DNA of 64,000 bases, taken from contig NZ_JACSPP010000004.1 of assembly GCF_014837065.1 (NCBI RefSeq), positions 87,346 to 151,345 on the forward strand, written 5' to 3'. Below, piece by piece: positions 30,089 through 39,742 of the stretch (positions are counted from its first letter, which is position 1; every line of letters starts with the position of its first letter). The stretch comes from Phocaeicola intestinalis (GTDB lineage Bacteria; Bacteroidota; Bacteroidia; Bacteroidales; Bacteroidaceae). Made by a program: the position numbers and the translations under genes. The notes under the pieces are model-generated. The model was given only the letters and a program-made list of their open reading frames with translations, did not search any database and had not been told where the DNA came from.

Positions 30089-30118
30089 GTGTATTCCCGT
30101 AAATTCTTGTTACCTTTG
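30086..30118 (+). promoter_or_regulatory. pyrH promoter
   Basis: TTTG (30086-30089), 21 bases, TACCTTTG (30111-30118) gives a perfect Bacteroidetes promoter with a leader of about 20 bases to the pyrH ATG. Confidence 0.8.
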
Positions 30119-30143
30119 CCTGCAAACAAAAAAGATTCTGAAT

Positions 30144-30854
30144 ATGGCAAAATTTAAACGTATCTTGTTAAAGTTAAGCGGCGAAAGCCTGATGGGAGAA
30201 AAGAAATACGGCATAGACGAGAAACGCCTGGGAGAATATGCCTTGCAGATTAAGGAAATACACGACATGGGCGTGCAGATAGGCATCGTTATCGGCGGAG
30301 GGAACATTTTCCGCGGGCTGAGCGGTGCCGGAAAGGGATTCGACCGCGTGAAAGGCGACCAGATGGGGATGCTCGCCACGGTAATCAACAGCTTGGGGCT
30401 AAGCTCGGCATTGACGGCAAACGGGGTGAAGGCACGGGTGCTGACGGCTATCCGCATGGAGCCGATAGGCGAGTTTTACACCAAATGGAAAGCCATCGAA
30501 GCCATGGAGAACGGTGAAGTGGCCATCATGTCCGCCGGCACGGGAAACCCGTTCTTTACCACCGACACGGGTTCATCGCTGAGAGGCATCGAAATAGAAG
30601 CCGACGTGATGCTGAAAGGCACGCGCGTAGACGGCATCTATACCGCCGACCCCGAAAAAGACCCGACCGCCAAGAAGTTTGACGATATCACGTACGACGA
30701 AGTGCTGGCACGCGGGCTGAAGGTGATGGACCTCACCGCCACCTGCATGTGCAAGGAAAACAACCTGCCCATCATCGTCTTCGACATGGATACCGTGGGC
30801 AACCTGAAGAAGGTCGTTGCCGGTGAAAATATCGGCACGCTGGTACATAATTAA
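30144..30854 (+). CDS. pyrH: UMP kinase
   Basis: The 236-aa product phosphorylates UMP to UDP, an essential cytoplasmic step of pyrimidine nucleotide synthesis. It shows the amino-acid-kinase fold signatures LLKLSGESLMG, IVIGGGNIFRG and TDTGSSLRGIEI, then GTRVDGIYTADP, and normal length for bacterial PyrH. The start at 30144 is chosen because the promoter's -7 element ends at 30118 and the longer frame would begin inside the upstream terminator. It is probably monocistronic; the downstream space is filled with repeats. Confidence 0.97.
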   Translation: MAKFKRILLKLSGESLMGEKKYGIDEKRLGEYALQIKEIHDMGVQIGIVIGGGNIFRGLSGAGKGFDRVKGDQMGMLATVINSLGLSSALTANGVKARVLTAIRMEPIGEFYTKWKAIEAMENGEVAIMSAGTGNPFFTTDTGSSLRGIEIEADVMLKGTRVDGIYTADPEKDPTAKKFDDITYDEVLARGLKVMDLTATCMCKENNLPIIVFDMDTVGNLKKVVAGENIGTLVHN

Positions 30855-30906
30855 CAATTAATAATTAACAATTAATAATTAACAATTAATAATTAACAAT
30901 TAATAA
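30855..30906 (+). repeat. Short AT-rich tandem repeats
   Basis: The unit AATTAACAATTAAT recurs about four times directly after pyrH; an inverted relative (TTAATTATTAATTGTTAATT) lies at 31095-31115. Similar pieces occur elsewhere between genes. Confidence 0.6.
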
Positions 30907-30910
30907 TGCC

Positions 30911-31089
30911 AATCAGGGGTTAAAAGGGAGTTAGATGCCAATGCCTTTTGCACAGCTTCTGTAAAGACGATGTGCACATCGTCTCTACTACGTGGCATAT
31001 ACAAAATGCACAAATAAATACCGCGTGAAGTATAACTCCTGAACGAAGTGATAACTCCTGTGAAACATAACTACGTTTAACTCCTGATT
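30911..31089. repeat. MITE-like element, copy 1
   Basis: The ends AATCAGGGGTTAAA (30911-30924) and TTTAACTCCTGATT (31076-31089) form terminal inverted repeats with one mismatch. The interior shares AAAGGGAGTTAGATGCCAAT and ATAACTCCTGTG with copy 2 at 57026-57189. It has no coding sequence. Confidence 0.65.
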
Positions 31090-31100
31090 CGCGTTAATTA

Positions 31101-31622
31101 TTAATTGTTAATTATTAATTGAACTGTTGTCCCGTTCTTCATCAGCGGTATTTCCTTCAGGCGGCCGAGGGGAATCCCCCGAGCCTGCGCAATGATGTTC
31201 CGGTTTATCTGCCCGTGGGCAACCACCAGCACCGACTTGCCCTCGCAATGCTGCTTCAGATAGTCGATGCACTTGCCTGCACGTGCGTAAAGCATTGCGG
31301 GGGTTTCGGCGTCTTTCGGGAAACAGGAACGGTCGACACTGTTTATCGACATCCCCGTCCAGCTCCCCCAGTCCACTTCGCGGAACAGGGCATTCTTTTC
31401 CCAGGGCAAATCCCGGCTGCCTACCGCAAGGCGGACCGTATCTGCCACCCGTTGCAGGTCGCTGCTGACAATGGCATCCAACGGAATGTTTTCCAAGGCC
31501 TTTCCCAAGGCTATGGCCTGCCGCTTCCCTTCTTCGGTGAGGTGTCCGGGCAAATGCCCTTGGAATATCCGGCTCAGGTTTTCTTCTGTCTGCCCGTGGC
31601 GGGCGAGGTATATAGTCAACAT
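31101..31622 (-). CDS. Histidine phosphatase (phosphoglycerate mutase superfamily)
   Basis: The 173-aa protein starts MLTIYLARHGQTEEN: the catalytic His of the RHG motif lies at residue 9. A second set, FREVDWGSW (acid residue) and VVAHGQINR, completes the branched-fold active site. The short length and sequence fit small-molecule phosphatases such as the alpha-ribazole phosphatase/GpmB group; no cobalamin genes lie nearby, so the substrate is open. A longer frame to 31754 would run through a repeat element and was not used. Confidence 0.85.
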   Translation of the reverse strand: MLTIYLARHGQTEENLSRIFQGHLPGHLTEEGKRQAIALGKALENIPLDAIVSSDLQRVADTVRLAVGSRDLPWEKNALFREVDWGSWTGMSINSVDRSCFPKDAETPAMLYARAGKCIDYLKQHCEGKSVLVVAHGQINRNIIAQARGIPLGRLKEIPLMKNGTTVQLIINN

Positions 31623-31669
31623 CTTATTAAATGAAGAATTAAGAATTTGAATATCCGCAAACATCCCAT

Positions 31670-31748
31670 GTAGGGGCGTATCGCATACGCCCGAATGCGT
31701 CCACTTATCCACGCGGATGCCTTCAGGGCGTATGCGATACGCCCCTAC
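31670..31748. repeat. REP-like stem-loop family 1, copy 1
   Basis: GTAGGGGCGTATCGCATAC and its reverse complement flank a short variable centre. Near-identical copies are at 35868-35946 and 59960-60038, with a divergent one at 56915-56984. Confidence 0.8.
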
Positions 31749-31844
31749 AGTCAATTAGGTAAAATGCGGATATTCATTATTAAGAATGAGGAATGAAGAA
31801 TGCTGTTTCTTCATTCAAAAAAGATTCTTCATTCTTCATTTAAA

Positions 31845-33533
31845 TCAGTCTTCCATCAGTTTCCGGTAACGCACGCGCTTCGGCTCTACATTGCCCATGC
31901 GCTTCATCTTGTTTTCCTCGTATTCGGTGTACGAGCCTTCGAAGAAGAACACCTCGCTGTTTCCTTCAAACGCCAGGATGTGGGTGCAGATACGGTCGAG
32001 GAACCAGCGGTCGTGGCTGATTACTACGGCACATCCGGCAAAGTCTTCCAAACCTTCTTCCAGCGCACGCAGGGTGTTGACGTCAATGTCGTTGGTAGGC
32101 TCGTCCAGAAGCAATACGTTGCCTTCTTCCTTCAGCGCCATGGCAAGGTGCAGGCGGTTGCGCTCGCCTCCCGAAAGCATGCCGCAGAGCTTTTCCTGGT
32201 CGGCGCCCGAGAAATTGAACCGACTCAGGTAGGCACGGGCGTTCACGTCGCGGTTGCCCATGCGGAGCAAGTCGTTGCCTCCGCTGATAACCTGGTATAC
32301 GGTCTTGTTCGGGTCGATGTCTTTGTGTTGCTGGTCCACGTAGGCAACCTTTACGGTTTCGCCCACTTCGAAGTCGCCTTTGTCGGGCTTCTCAATGCCC
32401 ATAATCAGGCGGAACAGGGTGGTTTTTCCGGCACCGTTGGGACCGATGACGCCCACAATGCCGTTGGGGGGAAGCATGAAGTTGAGGTCGTCGAAGAGCA
32501 GCTTGTCGCCGTAAGCTTTTGCCACGTGTTTCGCCTCGATTACCTTATTTCCCAGACGGGGACCGTTCGGGATGAAGATTTCGAGCTTTTCTTCTTTCTC
32601 CTTCACGTCTTCGTTCAATAACTTGTCGTACGAGTTGAGACGTGCCTTGCCTTTCGCCTGACGTGCCTTGGGCGCCATGCGCACCCATTCCAACTCGCGT
32701 TCCAGGGTCTTGCGGCGCTTGCTTGCCACTTTCTCTTCCATCTCCATGCGCTTGGTCTTCTGCTCCAGCCAGCTGGAATAGTTTCCTTTCCAGGGGATGC
32801 CTTCGCCACGGTCCAGCTCCAGAATCCAGCCTGCCACGTGGTCGAGAAAATAGCGGTCGTGCGTCACGGCAATCACCGTTCCTTCGTATTGCTGGAGGTG
32901 TTGTTCCAGCCAGTCGATGCTTTCGGCATCCAGGTGGTTGGTAGGTTCGTCCAGCAAGAGGATGTCGGGCTTCTGGAGCAGCAGGCGGCACAGCGCCACC
33001 CGACGGCGTTCGCCTCCCGAAAGGTTCTTCACCGGCTGGTCTTCGGGCGGGCAGCGCAAGGCGTCCATCGCGCGCTCCAGCTTGGAGTCGAGGTTCCACG
33101 CGTCGGTAGAGTCGATGATGTCCTGCAGTTCCGCCTGACGGGCAAAGAGGGCATCCATTTTCTCGGGGTCCTCGTAATACTCGGGCAAGCCGAACTTCTG
33201 GTTGATTTCCTCGTATTCGGCAAGCGCGTCTACGGTTGCCTGCACGCCTTCCATCACGACTTCCTTCACCGTTTTCGTATCGTCCAAATAAGGTTCCTGC
33301 GCCAGATAGCCTACCGAGTAGCCCGGCGAGAACACCACTTCGCCCTGATAATTCTTGTCCAGTCCGGCGATAATCTTCAGCAACGTAGACTTACCGGCTC
33401 CGTTCAAACCGATGATGCCGATTTTCGCTCCATAGAAAAAGGATAGGTAGATGTCTTTCAATACCTGTTTGTTGTTCTGGAATGACTTGCTCACTCCGAC
33501 CATCGAAAAGATAATTTTTTTATCGTCTGCCAT
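31845..33533 (-). CDS. ettA: ABC-F ATPase, energy-dependent translational throttle EttA
   Basis: The 562-aa soluble protein carries two ABC domains and no membrane segments. Walker A motifs are GLNGAGKST (42-50) and GPNGAGKTT, the signatures are LSGGERRRVAL and LSGGERNRLHL, and both have DEPTNHLD/DEPTNDID. The linker is the highly charged P-site tRNA-interaction motif (RRKTLERELEWVRMAPKARQ). EttA binds the ribosome E site and gates entry into elongation according to ATP/ADP levels. It starts 13 bases after the MFS gene and may share its transcript. Confidence 0.95.
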   Translation of the reverse strand: MADDKKIIFSMVGVSKSFQNNKQVLKDIYLSFFYGAKIGIIGLNGAGKSTLLKIIAGLDKNYQGEVVFSPGYSVGYLAQEPYLDDTKTVKEVVMEGVQATVDALAEYEEINQKFGLPEYYEDPEKMDALFARQAELQDIIDSTDAWNLDSKLERAMDALRCPPEDQPVKNLSGGERRRVALCRLLLQKPDILLLDEPTNHLDAESIDWLEQHLQQYEGTVIAVTHDRYFLDHVAGWILELDRGEGIPWKGNYSSWLEQKTKRMEMEEKVASKRRKTLERELEWVRMAPKARQAKGKARLNSYDKLLNEDVKEKEEKLEIFIPNGPRLGNKVIEAKHVAKAYGDKLLFDDLNFMLPPNGIVGVIGPNGAGKTTLFRLIMGIEKPDKGDFEVGETVKVAYVDQQHKDIDPNKTVYQVISGGNDLLRMGNRDVNARAYLSRFNFSGADQEKLCGMLSGGERNRLHLAMALKEEGNVLLLDEPTNDIDVNTLRALEEGLEDFAGCAVVISHDRWFLDRICTHILAFEGNSEVFFFEGSYTEYEENKMKRMGNVEPKRVRYRKLMED

Positions 33534-33546
33534 ATTCTTTATAGTT

Positions 33547-34671
33547 TTAATGTTTCTGATAATGTCTCTTGAAATAACGGTACGTGAATGCCTGATACAG
33601 CAAAAGCCCTGCCACGGCTATCAGTATTTCCGCCCCAAACAAGCCTTTGCCCTGACTTTGCAGATACACGCCCAAGAAGATGCCGCACGCCCACGCCAAT
33701 TCCCACGACAAGCGGTATGTGTGATAACCCGTCCCGCGCTCGCAATGCAAGGGGAGCAAAATCATCATCTGGAGGAACTGGCCGATGGAGAATCCCGTGC
33801 CTAAGCCTATCAGGCATCCGCCTATATAGAGGGGATAAACGCCCTCAGGATGATGCAATGCCATCAGTCCGGCAATCATCAGCAATTGCCCCGCCCCGAC
33901 TTGAATCCGCCCGTCGACCTGCCGCCTTACGCTCTCCCTCACCAACAGATAGAGCAGGAAGCCAAGCCCTGTGCAAAGATAAAAGGAAAAATCGGAAACC
34001 GAAACAAAAAGCATGCCTATCACCAACGGAACCGCCATCATATTGATGCCCGGAGGGACCGCACGGAAAAGCAAGAAACGGTCGGACGAGCACAGGGGCA
34101 AATCCAAAGGGGCGCGGAAACTGATTTTCACATACCCGATTAGCACCATAGCCACCGCCAGCAAGCACGCCGAAACACTTACCAGCTGCGTGAAAGCCAC
34201 ATGCTGCATCCCCGCCAAGCCAATCACAACGCCCGCCAACATGCCCGCGATGCCCGACCATGTAAAAGCCCGGTTCGCTCCGTCCCGCTGATGGCTGGGA
34301 GCCACATCTATCGCCAATGTGCTTCCGGTAGCCATCAAAGCGATTCCGAACGCGCTCCCCTGCAAGACGCGCAAAGCGACAATCTGCCATGTTGCCGAGG
34401 TCCACGGATAAGCCAGCGTCGCCAGACCTAACACAATCATGCTCCGTATGCATACCTGTTTCCGGCTGAATGTATCGACCAGATAACTGTTGAACACTCC
34501 CGGAATGAACAGGGACAAGCCGAACACTACCGCCATGCACGCCGCTTCCACTCCTGTATATCCCCAGACATCCGTCATCCACCGGTGCAGGACAGGAAAC
34601 TGCATGTATACGGCGGCATGAAAAAACACATTTGCCGCTGCAAGCAAAGTAAAGTTTTTATTCCACAGCAT
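33547..34671 (-). CDS. MFS transporter
   Basis: The 374-aa membrane protein has about 12 hydrophobic segments and the MFS layout, with FSRKQVCIRS after the second helix as a loose motif A and a central break near the middle. The start is MLWNKNFTLLAAANVFFH. Its substrate is not evident. Immediately followed by ettA (13 bases) and preceded by panB with 78 bases between, so an operon panB-MFS-ettA is possible. GC content is typical of its neighbours. Confidence 0.85.
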   Translation of the reverse strand: MLWNKNFTLLAAANVFFHAAVYMQFPVLHRWMTDVWGYTGVEAACMAVVFGLSLFIPGVFNSYLVDTFSRKQVCIRSMIVLGLATLAYPWTSATWQIVALRVLQGSAFGIALMATGSTLAIDVAPSHQRDGANRAFTWSGIAGMLAGVVIGLAGMQHVAFTQLVSVSACLLAVAMVLIGYVKISFRAPLDLPLCSSDRFLLFRAVPPGINMMAVPLVIGMLFVSVSDFSFYLCTGLGFLLYLLVRESVRRQVDGRIQVGAGQLLMIAGLMALHHPEGVYPLYIGGCLIGLGTGFSIGQFLQMMILLPLHCERGTGYHTYRLSWELAWACGIFLGVYLQSQGKGLFGAEILIAVAGLLLYQAFTYRYFKRHYQKH

Positions 34672-34749
34672 ATACCTTTATTATAATTGACAAATGACAA
34701 TTGACAATTCTTTCACATCGCCGCAGGGCTAATGTCAATTGTCCATTGT

Positions 34750-35571
34750 TTAATATTGTTCCGACTCGTTCGGGAAACCGCCCGACTTCACATCCGTCAC
34801 ATATTGTCCGATGGCATCGGTCATCACCGCATTCAGGTCGGCATACCGGCGCAGGAACTTCGGGCTGAAGCCTTTGGTCATGCCCAACATATCAGCCACC
34901 ACCAGCACCTGACCGTCTGTAGCTCCTCCGGCACCTATGCCGATGACGGGGATATGCAAGGATTCGGTCACCTGCTGTGCCAATGCAGCCGGAATCTTTT
35001 CCAATACCAGCCCGAAGCAGCCGGCTTCTTCCAGCAATTTCGCGTCGCGCAACAGCTTATCGGCTTCGGCATCGCCCTTGGCACGCACACCATACGTACC
35101 ATACTTGTTGATGGATTGCGGCATCAGGCCCAGATGACCCATCACTGGGACACCCGCCCCGATTATCTTGCGGATAGCCTCTATCACTTCCTCTCCGCCT
35201 TCCAGCTTCAGCGCATCGGCACCCGTCTCCTTCATCATCCGCATGGCGTTGCGCACCCCGTCGAACGGGTCTGCCTGATACGAGCCGAACGGCATATCCA
35301 CCACCACCAGCGCACGCTTCACGCCCCGGACGACCGAACGGGCATGGTAAATCATCTGGTCGACCGTAATGGGCAACGTCGTCACATTGCCTGCCATTAC
35401 GTTCGATGCCGAGTCGCCAACCAATATCGCATCCACCCCGGCTTCGTCCACGATGCGTGCCGTGGTATAGTCGTACGAAGTCAGCATTGAAATTTTCTCA
35501 CCTCTTTCTTTCATTTCCATCAAGCGGTGGGTGGTCACCTTCCGAGTGTCACTGACTAAATATCCAGCCAT
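34750..35571 (-). CDS. panB: 3-methyl-2-oxobutanoate hydroxymethyltransferase
   Basis: The 273-aa enzyme makes ketopantoate from alpha-ketoisovalerate and methylene-tetrahydrofolate, the first committed step to pantothenate and coenzyme A. It has [17 protein letters not shown], the metal- and substrate-binding [36 protein letters not shown] and [16 protein letters not shown], all in PanB order, and normal length. No panC or panD is adjacent. Upstream lies a 500-base repeat-rich space. Confidence 0.97.
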   Translation of the reverse strand: MAGYLVSDTRKVTTHRLMEMKERGEKISMLTSYDYTTARIVDEAGVDAILVGDSASNVMAGNVTTLPITVDQMIYHARSVVRGVKRALVVVDMPFGSYQADPFDGVRNAMRMMKETGADALKLEGGEEVIEAIRKIIGAGVPVMGHLGLMPQSINKYGTYGVRAKGDAEADKLLRDAKLLEEAGCFGLVLEKIPAALAQQVTESLHIPVIGIGAGGATDGQVLVVADMLGMTKGFSPKFLRRYADLNAVMTDAIGQYVTDVKSGGFPNESEQY

Positions 35572-36072
35572 AATCTTTCTCCTTTCTTAAGTAATTAATC
35601 CTAAAGTTTATACAATCTGCCCGTTTTATAGTCAATCAGAAATGAATTGCGAAAAATCATTTGTCATGCTGAGTGCCTATTTCCTGCGGAAAACCCATTC
35701 GATTATGACAAATTGTAAATTCGTCATTGGTAACGAAGTGAAGCATCTCGGATGCGCCCACGTGGATGTACACGAGATCCTTCACGTTCGTTCAGGATGA
35801 CAATACATCAAGATTTTTTCGCAAACCAATTTTGTTTTTTAATATCCGCATTCCACCCAATTGCCTTGTAGGGGCGTATCGCATACGCCCTGAAAATATC
35901 CACGTGGATTAGTTGATGCATTCGGGCGTATGCGATACGCCCCTACATGGGATGTTTGCGGATATTCAATATCATTTTATTTTATCTGCGTTAATCTGCG
36001 AAAATCTGTGTTTCTGATAAATATCATTTAAGTCCGTACACTCACTTAAATAAAAATCCGGGCAAAAGTAAA
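35572..36072. other. Repeat-rich intergenic space
   Basis: No gene is seen. It holds a GTCATGCTGAG...CAGGATGAC-type long inverted element at about 35661-35803 (with AACGAAGTGAAGCATCTCG inside), REP-like copy 2 at 35868-35946, and at 35985-36015 a relative of the CTGCGTTAATCTGCG family. Confidence 0.6.
35868..35946. repeat. REP-like stem-loop family 1, copy 2
   Basis: Same arms as the copy at 31670, with a different centre. Confidence 0.8.
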
Positions 36073-36732
36073 TCATTTCAACGAGTTAAGCAAGCTTTTC
36101 ATCTTTTCGTAGCTGAACAAGGTGAAATCGGGGATAACCACCCGGCATTTATCACGGATTGCCTCAGCGGGATTCGTCGTGCTCAGCCCTACCACCGCCA
36201 TTCCGGCGGCATTTCCCGCTTCCAGCCCATGAAACGAGTCTTCGAACACCACACAGTTCTCCGGTACCGTCCCCAGCACCTGCGCCCCCAGCAGGAAGCA
36301 GTCGGGGGCTGGTTTCGAGCGGGTGAACATCTCCGCCGTCAGGATTCGCCCGACCAGTTCCTTCAGTTCCGGATGCACGGCATACACGCTCCGCATCTTC
36401 TGTCCGTTCGAGCTGGTCACAATCGCCGTCTTCACTCCCTGCTCACGCAGCTCACGCATGAAACCGGTCACTCCCGGCACGTATTCATACTTCATCTCTG
36501 CCTCATAGCGGTTCAAATCCTCCGTAATTTCCGCCTGCTCTTTCTCCATCCCGGCAAAATAACGGCTGAAAATCTGGCTCAAGGTCTGCCCCTTGATTAT
36601 CTTGCCGAAAGCCTCGTACTCCGGATGATACTTCTTCCCCACCGCATCCCAGAAGACGGTATATTGCGGCTCGGTGTCCATCACCACCCCGTCGAAATCG
36701 AAAAGAGCGGCTATACATTTGGTTTTATCCAT
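36073..36732 (-). CDS. HAD-superfamily phosphatase, beta-phosphoglucomutase-like
   Basis: The 219-aa protein has the HAD motifs in order: FDFDGVVMDTEP (nucleophile Asp and acid/base Asp), IVTSSNGQK (motif II Ser/Thr), KPAPDCFLLGA (Lys) and VVFEDSFHGLEAG (motif IV acids). The cap between motifs I and II is the helical type of the beta-phosphoglucomutase and phosphoglycolate group. Substrate is undetermined. It is divergent from the MATE gene with about 100 bases between starts. Confidence 0.9.
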   Translation of the reverse strand: MDKTKCIAALFDFDGVVMDTEPQYTVFWDAVGKKYHPEYEAFGKIIKGQTLSQIFSRYFAGMEKEQAEITEDLNRYEAEMKYEYVPGVTGFMRELREQGVKTAIVTSSNGQKMRSVYAVHPELKELVGRILTAEMFTRSKPAPDCFLLGAQVLGTVPENCVVFEDSFHGLEAGNAAGMAVVGLSTTNPAEAIRDKCRVVIPDFTLFSYEKMKSLLNSLK

Positions 36733-36769
36733 ATCCAGTTTTACATTTAGTTTGATTTAACAGCACAAA

Positions 36770-36802
36770 TTTCCGAAATATTCGTCCATCTTCCTAACTT
36801 TG
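36770..36802 (+). promoter_or_regulatory. Promoter of the MATE exporter gene
   Basis: TTTC (36770-36773), 21 bases, TAACTTTG (36795-36802). One base of the -33 differs from consensus. The start at 36833 then follows a 25-base leader. Confidence 0.6.
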
Positions 36803-36832
36803 CACCGCAATTTTAACGAAAGAATACACAAA

Positions 36833-38182
36833 ATGAACGCAAACAATCCGCACGTGCTGGGAGAAGCACCTATAGGGAAACTGCTGTGGCAATACTCCAT
36901 CCCCGCCATCATCGGCATGACACTGACCTCATTGTACAACATCATCGACAGTATTTTCATCGGTCACGGCGTGGGTGCCCTTGCCATCACCGCCCTTGCC
37001 ATCAACTTTCCGCTGATGAACCTGCTGATAGCCTTCAGCACACTGGTAGGCGTGGGAGGCGCCACGCTCTCATCCATCCGTCTGGGGCAAAAAGACGTGC
37101 AGGGAGCCGAAGACATCCTGGGCAATGTCACCATCCTGTGCGTGGTCAATGCCGTCGTGTTCGGAAGCATCTCGCTCATCTTCCTCGACCCCATCCTGTA
37201 CTTCTTCGGCGCCACCGAAGCCACCATCGGCTACGCACGCCAGTTTATGCAAGTCATCCTGATAGGCACGCCCGTATCGTACGTGATGATCGGACTGAAC
37301 AACATCATGCGCGCCACGGGCTATCCGCGGAAAGCGATGCTCTCGTCGATGCTCACCGTAGGGTGTAACGTCGTCTTCGCGCCGCTCTTCATCTTCTGGC
37401 TCGAATGGGGGATGCGGGGTGCCGCACTGGCGACCATCCTCTCGCAGTTCGTCGGCATGATATGGGTGCTTCACCACTTCTGCAGCCGGTCCAGCTACAT
37501 CCGGTTCCAGAAACGGCGCCTGCGGCTGAAGAAGAAAATCATCCTCAACGTGTTCAGCATCGGCATGTCGCCCTTCGTAATGAACGTGTGCGCCTGCTGC
37601 ATCACCATCTTCATCAACAGCAGCCTGCTGAAATACGGAGGCGACCTCTCCATCGGCGCATTCGGCATCCTGAACCGCATCCAGATGCTCTTTGTGATGA
37701 TTGTAATGGGTATCACGATGGGGATGCAGCCCATCACCGGATACAATTACGGGGCAGGACATTACCAGCGCGTGCGGCAGACACTAAGGCTGGGAATGAC
37801 CGCCGCCGTTATCATCACCACCTGCGGCTTTGCCATCGGCGAACTGTTTCCGCGTGTGTTCGTAGGAATGTTCACCACCAATGACGAGCTGACCCGCCAA
37901 GCCACCGTAGCGGTACGCTTCGGAGTAGCCGCCTTTGCCGTGGTGGGTGCGCAGATTGTCATCACCCAGTTCTTCCAGTCTATCGGGAAAGCCAAAATCT
38001 CCATCTTCCTCTCCCTCTCACGCCAGCTGCTGTTCCTTCTTCCGGGACTTGCCCTGCTGCCCCTTGCCTACGGATTGGACGGCGTATGGCTCAGCATGCC
38101 CGTGTCCGACTTTCTTGCCTTCATCGTGGCGGTACTGATGCTCGGACACCATTACCGCACGAAAATGAGCGTAGGCAACTGA
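36833..38182 (+). CDS. MATE-family efflux transporter
   Basis: The 449-aa inner-membrane protein with 12 hydrophobic segments begins with NNPHVLGEAPIGKLLWQYSIPAIIGM, the usual opening of Bacteroides MATE exporters (NorM/VmrA-like). The two halves are similar: SLYNIIDSIFIGHGVG in the first and NVCACCITIFINSSLL in the second; the GIGTGMQP-like GITMGMQPITGYNYGA is present. It exports cationic drugs or metabolites using Na+ or H+. The ATG at 36833 is preferred to a TTG at 36800 that lies within the -7 element. Confidence 0.93.
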   Translation: MNANNPHVLGEAPIGKLLWQYSIPAIIGMTLTSLYNIIDSIFIGHGVGALAITALAINFPLMNLLIAFSTLVGVGGATLSSIRLGQKDVQGAEDILGNVTILCVVNAVVFGSISLIFLDPILYFFGATEATIGYARQFMQVILIGTPVSYVMIGLNNIMRATGYPRKAMLSSMLTVGCNVVFAPLFIFWLEWGMRGAALATILSQFVGMIWVLHHFCSRSSYIRFQKRRLRLKKKIILNVFSIGMSPFVMNVCACCITIFINSSLLKYGGDLSIGAFGILNRIQMLFVMIVMGITMGMQPITGYNYGAGHYQRVRQTLRLGMTAAVIITTCGFAIGELFPRVFVGMFTTNDELTRQATVAVRFGVAAFAVVGAQIVITQFFQSIGKAKISIFLSLSRQLLFLLPGLALLPLAYGLDGVWLSMPVSDFLAFIVAVLMLGHHYRTKMSVGN

Positions 38183-38362
38183 ACCGAGGCATCCGAAGTG
38201 CTCCCAACGATTTTGGGAAACGCAGATTAACGCGGATTATTTTGATTTACTATTTTTCGATTTACGAGGTACGATTTAATGCTCAAATAGTAGATAGTAA
38301 ATTGTCAAATCGTAAATTAAAATAATCTGCGTTTCAAAAAACACTGTGGTGAAATCCGCCTG

Positions 38363-39619
38363 TCAACTGAACAACAACATCAGATTAAGCACCGAAACCA
38401 CCGCGGCGATGGTGTAGAGTACGAAGGTGCTCCAGCGCGAATTGGCGTACTCGCCCATCACACGCCGCGATGAGGTAAGCCCCACCTGCAGGAAGACGGT
38501 GAACGGAAGCTGCACGCTCAGCACCATCTGCGAAATAATCAGTCCCTGAAACGGGTCATTGATGAAAAAGATGACCAGCAACGCCACGCCTAATGAGAGG
38601 AGCACACCCACGCGCGAATGGATATCCTTGATGTGATACGGCTCGCCGAACATCCCGGCAAAGATAGAGCCTGCCGCCATCCCGCTTGTCACCGTCGACG
38701 AAAGCCCCGCCATCAGCAATGCCAAAGCGAAAATCGTACCCGCCTGATTGCCCAGCAAAGGGTCGAGCAACGATTTTGCCTGCTGCAACTCTTCCACCTG
38801 CACGCCCTGGGCAAAAAAGGTGGATGCCGCCAGCAGAATCATCGCACTGTTGATAGCCCAGCCCACGCCCATCGAGAAGAGTGTGTCGTAAAACTCGTAC
38901 TTCAGCAACCGCCGGATGGAGCGGTCATCTCCTTTATTATACTCACGGCTCTGCACCACCTCCGAGTGGAGGAAGAGGTTATGGGGCATCACCACCGCTC
39001 CCAGCACGCTCATGATGATAAGCAGGCTGCCCTGAGGGATGCTGGGCACCACCCACGAACGGGCGGCAAGAGGCCAGTCGATGTCCACCAGAAACAACTC
39101 GTAGAGGAAAGAAAGCCCGATGACCGACACAAAACCGATGATGCCACGCTCGATGCGCCGGTACGAATTAGTGAAAAGCAACACCACCACCAGCACCGTA
39201 GTGAGCAACGCGCCCCATACAATGGGCATCCCCACCAGCATCTGCAGGGCTATCGCTCCGCCCAATATCTCGGCAAGCGAGGTAGAGATAGAGGCAAGCA
39301 CCGCACTGCCCAATATGGGGCGGGCAATCCAGCGGGGCGCATAACGGTGTGCCGCCTCGCTCAGGCACAAGCCGGTCACGATGCCGAGGTGTGCCACGTT
39401 GTGCTGCAACACTATCAGCATCACCGTAGACAGGGTAACTACCCACAACAGGGTATATCCGAAATCAGAACCCGCGGCAAAGTTCGAAGCCCAGTTTCCC
39501 GGATCGATAAATCCTACGGTCACCAGCAGTCCGGGACCGATATACTTGAAGAAATCCAACCCGCCCAAATAGCGCTGGTGGTCTTTTCGTTTCAGTTCAT
39601 TCAGTAGTTTTTTCAGCAT
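38363..39619 (-). CDS. mntH: Nramp-type divalent metal transporter
   Basis: The 418-aa inner-membrane protein shows both Nramp metal-site motifs: DPGN at residues 39-42 in helix 1 and MPH at 211-213 in helix 6. The rest matches MntH-like proton-coupled Mn2+/Fe2+ importers, with about 11 hydrophobic segments. No MntR or Fur box was recognised. The upstream 120 bases are a set of CTAGTACCTAGTCAAC-like inverted repeats. Confidence 0.93.
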   Translation of the reverse strand: MLKKLLNELKRKDHQRYLGGLDFFKYIGPGLLVTVGFIDPGNWASNFAAGSDFGYTLLWVVTLSTVMLIVLQHNVAHLGIVTGLCLSEAAHRYAPRWIARPILGSAVLASISTSLAEILGGAIALQMLVGMPIVWGALLTTVLVVVLLFTNSYRRIERGIIGFVSVIGLSFLYELFLVDIDWPLAARSWVVPSIPQGSLLIIMSVLGAVVMPHNLFLHSEVVQSREYNKGDDRSIRRLLKYEFYDTLFSMGVGWAINSAMILLAASTFFAQGVQVEELQQAKSLLDPLLGNQAGTIFALALLMAGLSSTVTSGMAAGSIFAGMFGEPYHIKDIHSRVGVLLSLGVALLVIFFINDPFQGLIISQMVLSVQLPFTVFLQVGLTSSRRVMGEYANSRWSTFVLYTIAAVVSVLNLMLLFS

Positions 39620-39742
39620 AATAAAAAAGCATTTATAAGTTGACTAGTTGACTAGGTACCAGGTGACTAGGTTATAGATAGTTTTGCTTGCGTCAACAAG
39701 ACTATTCAGAACCTAGTACCTAGTCAACTGGTACCTAGTCAC

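Noticed and set aside
33550..34671. Several plus-strand frames opposite the MFS and ettA genes
   Set aside because: GC-rich shadows of clear minus-strand genes with standard motifs.
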